A stretch of DNA of 30,757 nt from an uncultured Clostridia bacterium (GCA_944393345.1 CALXZW010000003.1:1-30757), one strand, 5' to 3'. Shown: positions 9,339-17,386, counted from the first letter of the stretch. The notes: generated by a model not told the origin, from the sequence alone. Numbers and translations are program-made.

Positions 9339-9854
9339 ATAAAACAAGAATTACCAATAAACAATCAAATAAGAGCAAAAGAAATACAATTAATAGGTGA
9401 AAATGGAGAAAAATTAGGAACAGTCTCATTAAAAGAAGCTTTAATAAAAGCGGAAGAAAAGAATTTAGATTTAGTATTAGTGGCACCTAACACAGAGCCA
9501 CCTGTTTGTAAAATTATGAATTATGGTAAATACAAATTTGAACAAGCAAAAAAAGAAAAAGAAGCTAAAAAGAAACAAAAAGTATTAGAAATAAAAGAAT
9601 TGAGAGTAACTCCTAATATTGAGGAACATGACTTTGGATTTAAATCTAAAAATGCTAGAAAATTTTTAGAGGATGGAAACAAAGTAAAAATAACAGTTAG
9701 ATTTAGAGGAAGAGAAATAAATAATGCAAAATTAGGAGAAGCAGTATTACATAAATTCATAGAGAATTTAGAAGATATTTCAATTGTAGAAAAGTCACCT
9801 AAAATGGAAGGTAAAAATATGTTTATTATATTAGCTAAAAAGACAGATAAATAA
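9339..9854 (+). CDS. infC: Translation initiation factor IF-3, AUA start
   Basis: IF-3 binds the 30S subunit and polices start-codon choice. The 171-aa product contains LPINNQIRAKEIQLI near the N-terminus, APNTEPPVCKIMNYGKY (~49-65) and the C-domain with KITVRFRGREI. No ATG or usable GTG/TTG exists at the homologous start: GTG 9330 and TTG 9324 overlap the Shine-Dalgarno GGAGG (9326-9330). ATA at 9339, 8 nt after it, sits exactly where family members begin. infC is known to use rare starts such as AUU so that IF-3 represses its own translation, and AUA fits that scheme. First gene of infC-rpmI-rplT. Confidence 0.92.
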   Translation: MKQELPINNQIRAKEIQLIGENGEKLGTVSLKEALIKAEEKNLDLVLVAPNTEPPVCKIMNYGKYKFEQAKKEKEAKKKQKVLEIKELRVTPNIEEHDFGFKSKNARKFLEDGNKVKITVRFRGREINNAKLGEAVLHKFIENLEDISIVEKSPKMEGKNMFIILAKKTDK

Positions 9855-9896
9855 TCTGTTATATAATATATACAAAAAACGAAAGGAGAAACCAAA

Positions 9897-10100
9897 ATGC
9901 CAAAATTAAAAACAAACAAAGCAGCTAAAAAAAGATATTCATTAACAGCAACAGGAAAAGTAAAAAGAACAAAGTCAAATAGAAAACATCTATTTGCGAA
10001 CAAAACAAGAAGACAAAAAAAATCAGGAAAAGTACAAAATGCTTATGCTGATAAATCATGTGAAAATACAATTAAAAAATTATTACCATATGGTAACTAA
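9897..10100 (+). CDS. rpmI: 50S ribosomal protein L35 (bL35)
   Basis: A 67-aa, very basic large-subunit protein. It opens with MPKLKTNKAAKKRY and ends with IKKLLPYGN, both bL35 hallmarks. The ATG lies 6 nt behind GAAAGGAGAAACC. Middle gene of infC-rpmI-rplT; 42 nt separate it from infC and 21 nt from rplT. Confidence 0.97.
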   Translation: MPKLKTNKAAKKRYSLTATGKVKRTKSNRKHLFANKTRRQKKSGKVQNAYADKSCENTIKKLLPYGN

Positions 10101-10121
10101 TCTAAGAAAGGAGAATGGAAA

Positions 10122-10472
10122 ATGGCAAGAGTTAAAACAGCTAGAATAACAAGAAAAAGACATAAAAAAATATTAAAACAAGCAAAAGGATATTATGGAG
10201 CAAAACATTATAGATTTAGAAATGCTAATCAAGCAGTATTAAAATCATTATCTTATGCATATGTAGGAAGAAAAGATAAAAAAAGTAATTTTAGAAAATT
10301 ATGGATAGCAAGAATCAATGCAGCAGCTAGAATGAATGGAACAACATATAGTAAATTAATAGCTGGATTAAAAAAAGCAAATGTTACAATAAATAGAAAA
10401 ATGCTTGCAGAAATAGCAGTAAATGATGAAAAAGCATTTGCAGAAATAGCAAATATTGCAAAAAATGCATAA
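10122..10472 (+). CDS. rplT: 50S ribosomal protein L20 (bL20)
   Basis: The 116-aa protein needed for early 50S assembly, and in Firmicutes the repressor of its own operon through the infC leader. Family signatures are ARVKTARITRKRHKKILKQAKGY at the N-terminus (split motif, Arg/Lys rich), YRFRNANQAVLKSL, and LWIARINAAARMNGTTYSKLI. AAAGGAG precedes the ATG. Last gene of its operon, followed by a strong bidirectional terminator. Confidence 0.97.
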   Translation: MARVKTARITRKRHKKILKQAKGYYGAKHYRFRNANQAVLKSLSYAYVGRKDKKSNFRKLWIARINAAARMNGTTYSKLIAGLKKANVTINRKMLAEIAVNDEKAFAEIANIAKNA

Positions 10473-10477
10473 ATACT

Positions 10478-10522
10478 AAAAATTAGACGTTAATTAATTT
10501 AATATGAAAACGTCTAATTTTT
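10478..10522. terminator. Bidirectional terminator between rplT and spoVAE
   Basis: Perfect 14-bp stem AAAAATTAGACGTT / AACGTCTAATTTTT with T runs on both strands. It serves the convergent rplT (plus) and spoVA (minus) units. Confidence 0.85.
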
Positions 10523-10587
10523 TTGTTATTTAATATTTTAAGATTTTTTATACAGAATATGGAATGTTTTAGTTATAAAATTAAATT

Positions 10588-10980
10588 TTATTGTTTTTTC
10601 ATTTTAGGTTTAGAAATAAGTGCAGCAAGATAGCCAAAAAATACAGCAGCAGCGATTCCACCTGCAGAACTTTTAACACCACCAGTAAAAGCACCAAGAA
10701 GTCCTAATTTAGAAACTTCTTCAATAGTACCTTTTGCTAGATTATATCCAAATCCAGTTAAAGGAACTGTTGCACCTGCACCCGCAAAATCTACAAGATA
10801 TTTATATATTCCAAGTCCACCTAAAATAACTCCAGAAGTTACAAAAATTACTAATATTTTAGCAGGAGTGAGTTTGGTTTTATCTATTAACACTTGCCCA
10901 ATTACACAAATTAATCCACCTACTAAAAAACATTTTAAAAGACTTTCTAAATTAAAAACAGAAGACCAATCAATATTCAT
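10588..10980 (-). CDS. spoVAE: Stage V sporulation protein AE
   Basis: Membrane subunit of the SpoVA channel, which moves Ca-dipicolinate into the forespore and releases it at germination. The product is 130 aa with about four hydrophobic helices and the conserved PLTGFGYNLAKGTIEE motif after FAGAGATV. I start at ATG 10980, 9 nt after AAGGAAGG; an upstream in-frame ATG (11007) would overlap spoVAD and has no ribosome binding site. Last gene of dodecin-spoVAC-spoVAD-spoVAE. It resembles SpoVAC (shared FAGAG...PLTGF pattern), as known for this pair. Confidence 0.93.
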   Translation of the reverse strand: MNIDWSSVFNLESLLKCFLVGGLICVIGQVLIDKTKLTPAKILVIFVTSGVILGGLGIYKYLVDFAGAGATVPLTGFGYNLAKGTIEEVSKLGLLGAFTGGVKSSAGGIAAAVFFGYLAALISKPKMKKQ

Positions 10981-10996
10981 ACCAAATTTTCCTTCC

Positions 10997-11998
10997 TTAT
11001 AATTCAATACTTATAGCATGAGCTATGCCAGGTATAGATTCACCTTGTTGAGAACTTGTTGAATTCATCAAAGCACCAGTTGCGATCAATAAAATATTTT
11101 TAATTTCTTTTTTTTGAAGTTTTTTAAAAAAATAACCAGAAAAAACACTGCCACAGCATCCACAACCACTACCACCAGAATGAGTATCTTGAGTAGCTTT
11201 ATCAAAGATTAAAACACCACAATCATTATAATTATCTTTTATATTATATCCCTGTGCTTTGCAAATATCTATTGCAATATCTTTTCCAATATGTCCTAAA
11301 TCTCCACTAATAATTACATCATAATAATTAGGATTTCTATTTGTATCTTGAAAATGAGAAATTAAAGTATCAGTAAAAGCAGGTGCCATAGCAGCTCCCA
11401 TATTATTTCCGTCTTTTATCCCCATATCTATAATTTTTCCTGGTGTAATATGTGTAATAAAAGGTCCATTCCCAGTTTTTGATAAAACTGCAGCCCCAGA
11501 ACCTGTTACTGTCCATTGACTGGTAGGGGGTCTTTGGTTTCCTAATTCTAATGGAAATCTAAATTGTTTTTCTGCACTACAAAAATGACTTGAAGTTGTA
11601 CATACCACATTGTTAGCAAATCCTTCAATACAGATTGCACCTAAACTTAAAGATTCTACAAATGTAGAGCAAGCACCAAAAACACCAAAAAAAGGTAAAT
11701 TAAAATCACGTAATCCAAAACTTGAAGAAATACATTGATTTAGCAGATCGCCAGCAAAAATACAATCAAATTGTGATAAAGGAATATTTGATTTTTGTAT
11801 AGCAAGATTTACAGTTTCTTTAATTATTTTACTTTCTGCTTTTTCCCAACTTTTTTCTCCCCAAAATTCATCATCTAAAGTTTTATCAAAATAATTGTGT
11901 AGAGGTCCTTGTGCTTCTTTCGGACCAACGATAGATGCACAATCTACAATAGTTGGAGGAAGGTCAAATTTAATAGTTTGTTTTCCTAATTTTTTCAA
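10997..11998 (-). CDS. spoVAD: Stage V sporulation protein AD
   Basis: Dipicolinate-binding, thiolase-fold soluble subunit of the SpoVA complex. The 333-aa product carries GKQTIKFDLPP, VGPKEAQGPL, FAGDLLNQC, FGACSTFVE, WTVTGSGAAVLS, GGSGCGCCGS and IATGALMNS, collinear with Bacillus SpoVAD. The TTG at 11998 is preferred because AGGAG (12012-12008) lies 9 nt upstream; a GTG at 12007 abuts that Shine-Dalgarno. It lies 22 nt after spoVAC and 16 nt before spoVAE. The cluster CGCC near the C-terminus is Cys-rich, as common in clostridial versions. Confidence 0.95.
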   Translation of the reverse strand: MKKLGKQTIKFDLPPTIVDCASIVGPKEAQGPLHNYFDKTLDDEFWGEKSWEKAESKIIKETVNLAIQKSNIPLSQFDCIFAGDLLNQCISSSFGLRDFNLPFFGVFGACSTFVESLSLGAICIEGFANNVVCTTSSHFCSAEKQFRFPLELGNQRPPTSQWTVTGSGAAVLSKTGNGPFITHITPGKIIDMGIKDGNNMGAAMAPAFTDTLISHFQDTNRNPNYYDVIISGDLGHIGKDIAIDICKAQGYNIKDNYNDCGVLIFDKATQDTHSGGSGCGCCGSVFSGYFFKKLQKKEIKNILLIATGALMNSTSSQQGESIPGIAHAISIEL

Positions 11999-12020
11999 AA
12001 AAATCACTCCTAAAATAAAA

Positions 12021-12485
12021 CTATACTAAAGTAATAGATTGAGTATTAAAAATTAAATATATAATACCAACAATTATAGCAGTAGAAATACCAAAAACTA
12101 AAACTGGTCCTGCAACAGTAAACATCTTTCCGCCAACACCTAAAACATAACCTTCTGATTTATATTCCATAGCAGGAGAAACAATAGAATTGGAAAATCC
12201 TGTAATTGGTACTAAAGATCCAGCTCCAGCAAATTTTCCAATTTTATTAAATAAATTTAAACCTGTTAAAAATGCAGAAATTGCAATTAATAAAATTGAA
12301 ACAATAGTACCAGATGTTTGAGGGTCAAATCCTCTTTCTTTGCAGATGTTAAGCACAATTTGTCCAAGAGTACAAATTAGACCACCTACCCAAAAAGCAT
12401 TAAAACAATTTTTTAAAATAGGAGAAGGAGGAGCTTTTTTATCTACATATTTTTTATATGTTTCTTTAGATTCTATTGGATTCAT
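12021..12485 (-). CDS. spoVAC: Stage V sporulation protein AC
   Basis: Membrane subunit of the SpoVA dipicolinate channel; in Bacillus SpoVAC is mechanosensitive. The product is 154 aa: a cytosolic N-terminus (ESKETYKKYVDKKAPPSP) then several hydrophobic helices with FWVGGLICTLGQ and FAGAGSLVPITGFSNS. ATG 12485 is chosen because GGAGG is 8 nt upstream; the ATG at 12500 overlaps that ribosome binding site. It follows the dodecin gene by 16 nt. Confidence 0.94.
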   Translation of the reverse strand: MNPIESKETYKKYVDKKAPPSPILKNCFNAFWVGGLICTLGQIVLNICKERGFDPQTSGTIVSILLIAISAFLTGLNLFNKIGKFAGAGSLVPITGFSNSIVSPAMEYKSEGYVLGVGGKMFTVAGPVLVFGISTAIIVGIIYLIFNTQSITLV

Positions 12486-12501
12486 AACAAATTCCTCCAT
12501 T

Positions 12502-12723
12502 CTAACTTTTAGAATTTCTATTTAGATCAATTATAAAACTCAAATCTAAATCAACAAAATATTGAGAAATTTTATTTCCATCAATATTAGCTCTTTGTTC
12601 TAATATTTTTACTTCACTTATATAATCAATAGTTTTAGAAGCTTCAGCAATAGCCTTAACAATAGCATCTTTCCAAGAAACTTCTGATGTTCCAGTTATA
12701 ATCAAATGTTTTTTTATTTCCAT
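12502..12723 (-). CDS. Dodecin-family small flavin-binding protein
   Basis: A 73-aa protein of the dodecin fold, which assembles as hollow dodecamers storing flavin or flavin-like ligands. The pattern GTSEVSWKDAIVKAI...ASKTI, then VKILEQRANID and ISQYFVDLDLSFIID, matches the strand-helix-strand-strand family. ATG 12723 sits 7 nt after GGAGG; a longer upstream reading has no ribosome binding site. It is the promoter-proximal gene of the spoVA operon, 16 nt before spoVAC, so it should be made in the forespore. The dodecin aromatic flavin-stacking residue was not identified with certainty. Confidence 0.82.
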   Translation of the reverse strand: MEIKKHLIITGTSEVSWKDAIVKAIAEASKTIDYISEVKILEQRANIDGNKISQYFVDLDLSFIIDLNRNSKS

Positions 12724-12759
12724 AATCAAACCTCCATATCTTTTAAAAATATTTTTACC

Positions 12760-12793
12760 AAATTTAGAAAAACTATACAAAAATTTAGAAAAA
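12760..12793. repeat. Two 13-bp direct repeats in divergent promoter region
   Basis: AAATTTAGAAAAA occurs at 12760-12772 and 12781-12793, a period of 21 bp (two helical turns), between the divergent dodecin/spoVA and rsmB genes. It could be a regulator site or chance in AT-rich DNA. Confidence 0.35.
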
Positions 12794-12837
12794 AAATATA
12801 TAATGGATTTATTATAAAAATAGAAAAGGTGGTTGTT

Positions 12838-14169
12838 ATGATAGATAAAGCAAGAGAATCTGCATTAAGAATTTTGTATAAAATAGAAAAAGAAGATGGA
12901 TATTCAAATATAGTTTTAAATGAATATATTAATCAAAATAGGAAAGAATTAAATGCTAAAGATGTTGGATTTATTTCTGAATTAGTTTATGGTACTATTT
13001 CATGGAAACTTACAATAGATGAAATTATAAAAAAATATTCAAAAATAAAATTAAAAAGAATATCAGTGTGGATTTTAAATATATTGAGAATTGGGATTTA
13101 TCAAATAATTTTTCTAGATAAAGTACCTAAGTCAGCAGTAGTAAATGAAGCTGTTAATTTAGCAAAAAGATATGGACATAAAAGTAGTGCTAATTTTGTA
13201 AATGCTATACTAAGAAAAATAGATAAAAAAGATTATAATGAATTTTTTGAAATCAAAAATGATATAGAAAGAATATCAAAAACTACTTCTATGCCAAGTT
13301 GGATAGTAGAAGAATTATTAAAAGAAAAAGATATAAAAGAAGTTCAAAAAATTTGTGAAAATTCAAATTTAAAACCTAAAATAAATATAAGAATAAATAA
13401 TATAAAAACAAACAAAATAGAAGTAGAAGAAGAATTAAAAAAACAAAATATAGAATATGAACAAGGAATACTAGAAGATTTTCTAATATTAGAAAAAGTG
13501 AAAAATATAGAGAATTTAGATTTGTTTAAAAAAGGATATATTACTGTCCAAGATGAAATGGCTGGTTTAATTTCTTTAGTATTAAATCCAAAAGAAAATG
13601 AGAAAATACTTGATTGTTGCAGTGCACCAGGAGGAAAAGCTACATATATTGCTGAATTGATAAAAAATAGAGGAGAGATTGAAGCATGGGATATACATGA
13701 ACATAGAATAGCTTTAGTAGAACAAAATGCTAAGAGATTAGGAGTTACATGTATTAGTACCAAGATACAAGATGCAAGCAAATTAAATGAAGAAAAAATC
13801 GAGAAATTTGATAAAATTTTGTTAGATGTACCATGTTTAGGAATAGGTGTGTTAAAAAGAAAACCCGACATAAAGTGGAAAAGAAAAAAAGAAGATGTAG
13901 AAGAAATTACAAAACTTCAATATAAAATATTAGAAATTTGTTCAAATTATTTAAAAAAAGGAGGAGAACTTGTATATTCAACTTGTAGCATTTTAAAAGA
14001 AGAAAATGAAGATATAATAAACAAGTTTTTAAATAATAATAAATTTGAATTACAAAAAATTAAATTAAACTTTGGCCAAAACATAGATGATAATAAATTT
14101 ATAAAATTATATCAAAATGAAAAAAATGATGGTTTTTTTATATGCAAATTGATATTGAAAGAAGAATAA
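12838..14169 (+). CDS. rsmB: 16S rRNA (cytosine-C5)-methyltransferase RsmB
   Basis: SAM-dependent enzyme making m5C967 in 16S rRNA. The 443-aa product has an N-terminal NusB-like helical domain (~1-140, with KSAVVNEAVNLAK) and a C-terminal Rossmann methyltransferase. Motifs: SAM loop DCCSAPGGK (259-267), DVPCLG with Cys333, and YSTCS with the catalytic Cys383. I start at ATG 12838 with AAAGGTGG (12825-12832) upstream; the longer reading from 12706 runs into the divergent dodecin gene. Often linked to fmt/def in Firmicutes, but alone here. No clear terminator follows. Confidence 0.94.
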   Translation: MIDKARESALRILYKIEKEDGYSNIVLNEYINQNRKELNAKDVGFISELVYGTISWKLTIDEIIKKYSKIKLKRISVWILNILRIGIYQIIFLDKVPKSAVVNEAVNLAKRYGHKSSANFVNAILRKIDKKDYNEFFEIKNDIERISKTTSMPSWIVEELLKEKDIKEVQKICENSNLKPKINIRINNIKTNKIEVEEELKKQNIEYEQGILEDFLILEKVKNIENLDLFKKGYITVQDEMAGLISLVLNPKENEKILDCCSAPGGKATYIAELIKNRGEIEAWDIHEHRIALVEQNAKRLGVTCISTKIQDASKLNEEKIEKFDKILLDVPCLGIGVLKRKPDIKWKRKKEDVEEITKLQYKILEICSNYLKKGGELVYSTCSILKEENEDIINKFLNNNKFELQKIKLNFGQNIDDNKFIKLYQNEKNDGFFICKLILKEE

Positions 14170-14198
14170 TTAAAAAAGTCTGAAATATAAAAATAATA

Positions 14199-14234
14199 TT
14201 ACGAAAATATTACAGTTATATGACGAAAATATTA
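14199..14234 (+). promoter_or_regulatory. Possible Spo0A boxes
   Basis: TGACGAA (14221-14227) matches the Spo0A box TGNCGAA, and TTACGAA (14199-14205) matches at 6 of 7; both lie in a 12-bp repeat with a 22-bp period directly upstream of a promoter. Suggestive only. Confidence 0.35.
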
Positions 14235-14240
14235 AAATTA

Positions 14241-14268
14241 TTGACTTTTGACAAAAAAAAGATAAAAT
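14241..14268 (+). promoter_or_regulatory. Sigma-A-like promoter upstream of the pilin locus
   Basis: TTGACT (14241-14246), a 16-nt spacer, TAAAAT (14263-14268). It lies ~360 nt before the pilin-like gene. Confidence 0.5.
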
Positions 14269-14626
14269 ATAAATAGATATTTTATATATTAGATGTAAAA
14301 TAATACAAGTATGTTTTAAATTAAAAAGAGAAAAATATAGAATATATTAATAAAAAGTAAAGAGAAAGAAATGATAATATTAATTTCATATCTAATTATA
14401 ATTTTTATGTTAGGAATACTTCTATATAATATGTAATAATTGCGAAATTTATACTAGAACTAGTATCTCCTGAGCAAGCAGAAAATTACAAACGATAATT
14501 TTGGTAATAATAGTACAAACCATCAAGAAAATTTAGATAAGGATATTAAAAATTAGTTATTAACATTATATTTATAAAAATATAAATATAATTCAAGAAT
14601 AAAAAATAAAGAAAAGGAGACATTTT

Positions 14627-15037
14627 ATGAGAAATCAAAAAGGTATTACTTTAATAGCATTAGTAATTACTATTATAGTATTAATAATTTTAGCAGCTGT
14701 TTCTATAGCAATGTTAACAGGAAATAGCGGAACATTAACAGAAGCAGATAAAATAAACATGGAATTAAATGCTTTTAGAAAAGATATATTGGTAAATGAT
14801 AAAATTTCGTATGAAAGTTTTGAACAAACTAAAAAATCTTTAGGAAGCGGATATAAAATTAAAGCAGGAACAGATGCAGAAAGTGCAGAAACAGTGACGG
14901 CAGATTCTCAAGAAGCTTTAGATACAGCCTTAGAAGGAGATACAGTATTAGTAATTTCAAATGGAAAAATTTCAGGAGAGATTACGTTAGCAACAGGAGC
15001 AGTAACAGAAGCAACAGATCCAAGTGTAAATAATTAA
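14627..15037 (+). CDS. Type IV pilin-like (class III signal) surface protein
   Basis: A 136-aa secreted protein with a prepilin-type N-terminus: short basic leader MRNQKG, cleavage expected after Gly6, then the hydrophobic stem ITLIALVITIIVLIILAAVSIAML (split over residues 7-30). Position 5 of the mature stem is Ala, not the Glu typical of true major pilins; this variant is common in clostridial pilin-like proteins. The globular part is small and rich in Ala/Thr/Glu. The start follows AAGGAGA. A prepilin peptidase and a gspF relic follow, so this is what is left of a pilus or type II secretion locus. Confidence 0.8.
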   Translation: MRNQKGITLIALVITIIVLIILAAVSIAMLTGNSGTLTEADKINMELNAFRKDILVNDKISYESFEQTKKSLGSGYKIKAGTDAESAETVTADSQEALDTALEGDTVLVISNGKISGEITLATGAVTEATDPSVNN

Positions 15038-15045
15038 TTTATAGA

Positions 15046-15074
15046 AGCCATACGCACACAAAGTGTGTATGGCT
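15046..15074 (+). terminator. Hairpin between pilin gene and prepilin peptidase
   Basis: AGCCATAC (15046-15053) pairs with GTATGGCT (15067-15074), extended by ACAC/GTGT across a two-base bulge. The T tract after it is weak, so it may be a partial terminator or an mRNA-stability hairpin. Confidence 0.4.
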
Positions 15075-15098
15075 ATATTAAAAAAAGGAAAAGTAGAT

Positions 15099-15914
15099 AT
15101 GGAAATATTTTTTTATATAATGATATTTATAATAGGTATATTATTTGGAAGTTTTTATACACTTGCAATATATAGAATTCCTAGAAAACAAGATATAATA
15201 CATACAAATTCATATTGTCCTAATTGTCATCACAAATTAGGATTTTTAGACTTGATACCAATATTTAGTTATATATTTTTGATTGGAAAATGTAGATATT
15301 GTAAAGAAAAAATAAAACCAAGATATTTTTTTATAGAATTAATATCAGGGATAATTTTTGTGTTTATGGCATATTTAACAAATCTTACAATAGTTAATAT
15401 TAATATTCTTAAAATATTAGAATTTTCATTTTTAGTATTATATATAACATTTATATTTTTAATGTCTGGAATAGACTTAGAAAATAGAAAAATGGAAAAA
15501 TCAATAACAATATATGGAATTGTTATATCTATTATGTATATGATATATCTATGCATAGTAGAACAAAATAATATATATAGATATATTATTTACTTAATAC
15601 TTTATATAATAATATTAACATTTGATACTATAACGTTAAAAAGATATGCAAAAAGTACATATTTGAATGGTATATTATTATCATTGATTACAATGATAGT
15701 ATTTACAAATGAATATGTTGTAGCAAATTCAATTTTAATAACACTAATAGCTTTATCAACTTATTTATTGCTCAATAAAATAAAAAATAATTTTAAAAAA
15801 AGTAAAATATCTGATAAAAAAGTTGCTCAAACTATAAGTATTGGCTTTTATTTAGGTACTTCAAATATAATAGTATTAATTATGGTTTTATTTTACACCA
15901 AAATATTAATATAA
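15099..15914 (+). CDS. Prepilin peptidase (A24 family), probably degenerate
   Basis: Membrane aspartyl protease family that cleaves and methylates prepilins. The 271-aa product has about eight hydrophobic helices and the N-terminal domain CPNC (40-43) / CRYC (65-68) with the expected spacing and DLIPIFSYIFLIGKC. The first catalytic Asp is present in MSGIDLENRKM (Asp126). The second, in the usual GxGDxK motif, is not found: the aligned place reads AKSTYLNGILLSL (~184-196). The end, IGFYLGTSN, still resembles the family. I start at ATG 15099 (AAAGGA upstream) because the ORF's earlier ATG lies in the hairpin. With a broken gspF beside it, loss of function is likely. Confidence 0.75.
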   Translation: MEIFFYIMIFIIGILFGSFYTLAIYRIPRKQDIIHTNSYCPNCHHKLGFLDLIPIFSYIFLIGKCRYCKEKIKPRYFFIELISGIIFVFMAYLTNLTIVNINILKILEFSFLVLYITFIFLMSGIDLENRKMEKSITIYGIVISIMYMIYLCIVEQNNIYRYIIYLILYIIILTFDTITLKRYAKSTYLNGILLSLITMIVFTNEYVVANSILITLIALSTYLLLNKIKNNFKKSKISDKKVAQTISIGFYLGTSNIIVLIMVLFYTKILI

Positions 15915-15953
15915 GATAAGAATAATCTGAATTTAAAGGAAAAAATGGATATA

Positions 15954-16390
15954 CCATTACAGTTTCAATAGCAATAAATTATGTAATTTCAAAAATTAAA
16001 GAAATTAAAGCAACAGATTTTTTTGAATATGAAGGCATAAGTGTAAAAAATATTAACAATATGCAAAGTAGAAAAATATTTAGACGATAGTGCAATTTTA
16101 ACAAAAAGAGTAAGAGGAATATTAATACCTAATAAATTCAATTTGTGTTATTATTAGTAATGTCAGTACTAGGAACACTATTTGTAATACCCGAATTTCA
16201 AAATGTATTTGATAAGTTAGAAACAAAAGTTACTCTTTATACAATAATATTGAGGTTTATTGATTTTGTAGATAAAGTAATATAATATTAAATAGTTAGT
16301 GTAGTATTAATATTCTTTGTATTAGTAGTAATAATACAATGTTTTCAAGTATATATTGGAAATTTTTTATTCTTAGCTTATGAAGTGTAG
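15954..16390 (+). pseudogene. Broken GspF/PilC-like inner-membrane protein
   Basis: Relic of a type II secretion/type IV pilus platform protein. Three consecutive fragments read like GspF: 16074-16157 (YLDDSAILTKRVRGILIP), then 16145-16285 in another frame (VLGTLFVIPEFQNVFDKL, then LRFIDFVDKV), then 16298-16390 (hydrophobic, VVLIFFVLVVII) behind two in-frame stops. An upstream fragment (~15954-16090) may be the start of the same domain (KIKEIKATDFF). No CGG occurs at these breaks, unlike in polC, so this is ordinary decay. Identification rests on pattern recognition of short segments. Confidence 0.55.
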
Positions 16391-16480
16391 TATTAAGTCG
16401 TTCAGTTTGGAAACATTTTGTGCAATTTGGGACAGAGGTTATGAATTTTAAGGATGTCCCTAAAATTCAAGGAGGAGTTT

Positions 16481-17386
16481 ATGAAAATAGGTATTGATTT
16501 AGGTGGAAGCCATATTGCAATAGGAGTCGTAAATAATTTAGGAAGAATACAGGAAAAAATAGAAAAAAGAATATTGCCAAAAGAGAAAAATAATATAAAA
16601 AATGTAATAGAAGAATACATAATTACAAATGTAAAAAATTTTACTTCTAAATATCAAATAACAGAATTAGGGATGGCAGTTCCAGGAACAATTGAAGGAA
16701 AGAAAATTAAAAGATCTGTGAATTTGAATTTAGAAAATTATAATTTGGTAGAAATTTTAGAAGAGAAATTGGAATTACCTATTATAATAAAAAATGATGC
16801 AAAATGTGCAGCAATTGCAGAGCATAAATATGGATGTCTTAAGGATTATGATAGGACTCTTTTTTTAACATTAGGAACAGGAATTGGTGGAGCAGTAATA
16901 ATAAATAATAAATTACTAGATACAGGCGAATATCCTGGATGTGAAATAGGTCATATGATAATAGAAAAAGATGGTATTGAATGCAATTGCGGGAAAAAAG
17001 GTTGTTTTGAAAAATATGCATCAATGAAAACTTTGAAGAATAATTTAAGAAAAGTATTAAATGTAAGTGAAAAGACAAGAGGAGAAGAATTATTTGAAAT
17101 TATAAGGAACAATTCAAAAGAAAATCCAAATTATGAAGAAATAGAAAAAATAATAAAAGAATATATAACAAATTTAAGCATTGGAATAACAAACTTAGTA
17201 AATATTTTTGAACCAGAAGCAGTTGGGATTGGTGGAAGTTTTGTTTTCTTTGAAGAAGTTTTATTACAAAGATTAAAAAATGAAATATTAAATAGTAATT
17301 TATTATTTAATAAAAGAGAAGAATTCAATATAAGAACAGCTATATTAGGAAACGATGCTGGAATAATTGGTGCAACAATTAATTAA
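16481..17386 (+). CDS. ROK-family sugar kinase
   Basis: Cytosolic ATP-dependent kinase of the ROK family, most like glucokinase or N-acetylhexosamine kinases; the substrate is undetermined. The 301-aa product has the phosphate loop IGIDLGGSHIAIGVV (3-17), catalytic Asp106 in IIKNDAKCAA, LTLGTGIGGAV, and the zinc motif GHM...CNCGKKGCFEKYAS with Cys168, Cys170 and Cys175. No N-terminal helix-turn-helix, so it is a kinase rather than a ROK repressor. I start at ATG 16481 behind GGAGGAG (16471-16477). mtnN follows after 30 nt, probably co-transcribed. An imperfect palindrome (AATTTTAAGGA / TCCCTAAAATT, 16444-16468) precedes the ribosome binding site. Confidence 0.9.
   Translation: MKIGIDLGGSHIAIGVVNNLGRIQEKIEKRILPKEKNNIKNVIEEYIITNVKNFTSKYQITELGMAVPGTIEGKKIKRSVNLNLENYNLVEILEEKLELPIIIKNDAKCAAIAEHKYGCLKDYDRTLFLTLGTGIGGAVIINNKLLDTGEYPGCEIGHMIIEKDGIECNCGKKGCFEKYASMKTLKNNLRKVLNVSEKTRGEELFEIIRNNSKENPNYEEIEKIIKEYITNLSIGITNLVNIFEPEAVGIGGSFVFFEEVLLQRLKNEILNSNLLFNKREEFNIRTAILGNDAGIIGATIN

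Larger units (their letters stand above)
14170..14626 (+). other. 457-nt intergenic region upstream of the pilin gene
   Basis: No convincing gene. Contents: two ACGAAAATATTA repeats (14201-14212, 14223-14234), a sigma-A-like promoter at 14241-14268, a 21-codon ORF at 14371-14436 encoding a wholly hydrophobic peptide (MIILISYLIII...; weak ribosome binding site), and a 14-nt near-palindrome TACTAGAACTAGTA near 14451. Short open fragments with no matching frame suggest decayed coding sequence. AAGGAGA just before 14627 serves the pilin gene. Confidence 0.5.

Noticed and set aside
9521..10003. Minus-strand ORF opposite infC
   Set aside because: Shadow of a highly conserved gene; hydrophobic composition typical of antisense AT-rich DNA, no ribosome binding site.
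12724..12837. Sigma-G promoter for the dodecin-spoVA operon
   Set aside because: A forespore promoter is expected, but I could not find a convincing -35/-10 pair; GTATA is present without a good CATnnTA at the right distance.
15954..16390. gspF relic as another CGG-recoded gene
   Set aside because: The breaks contain in-frame stops and frame changes with no CGG, so they look like ordinary decay.
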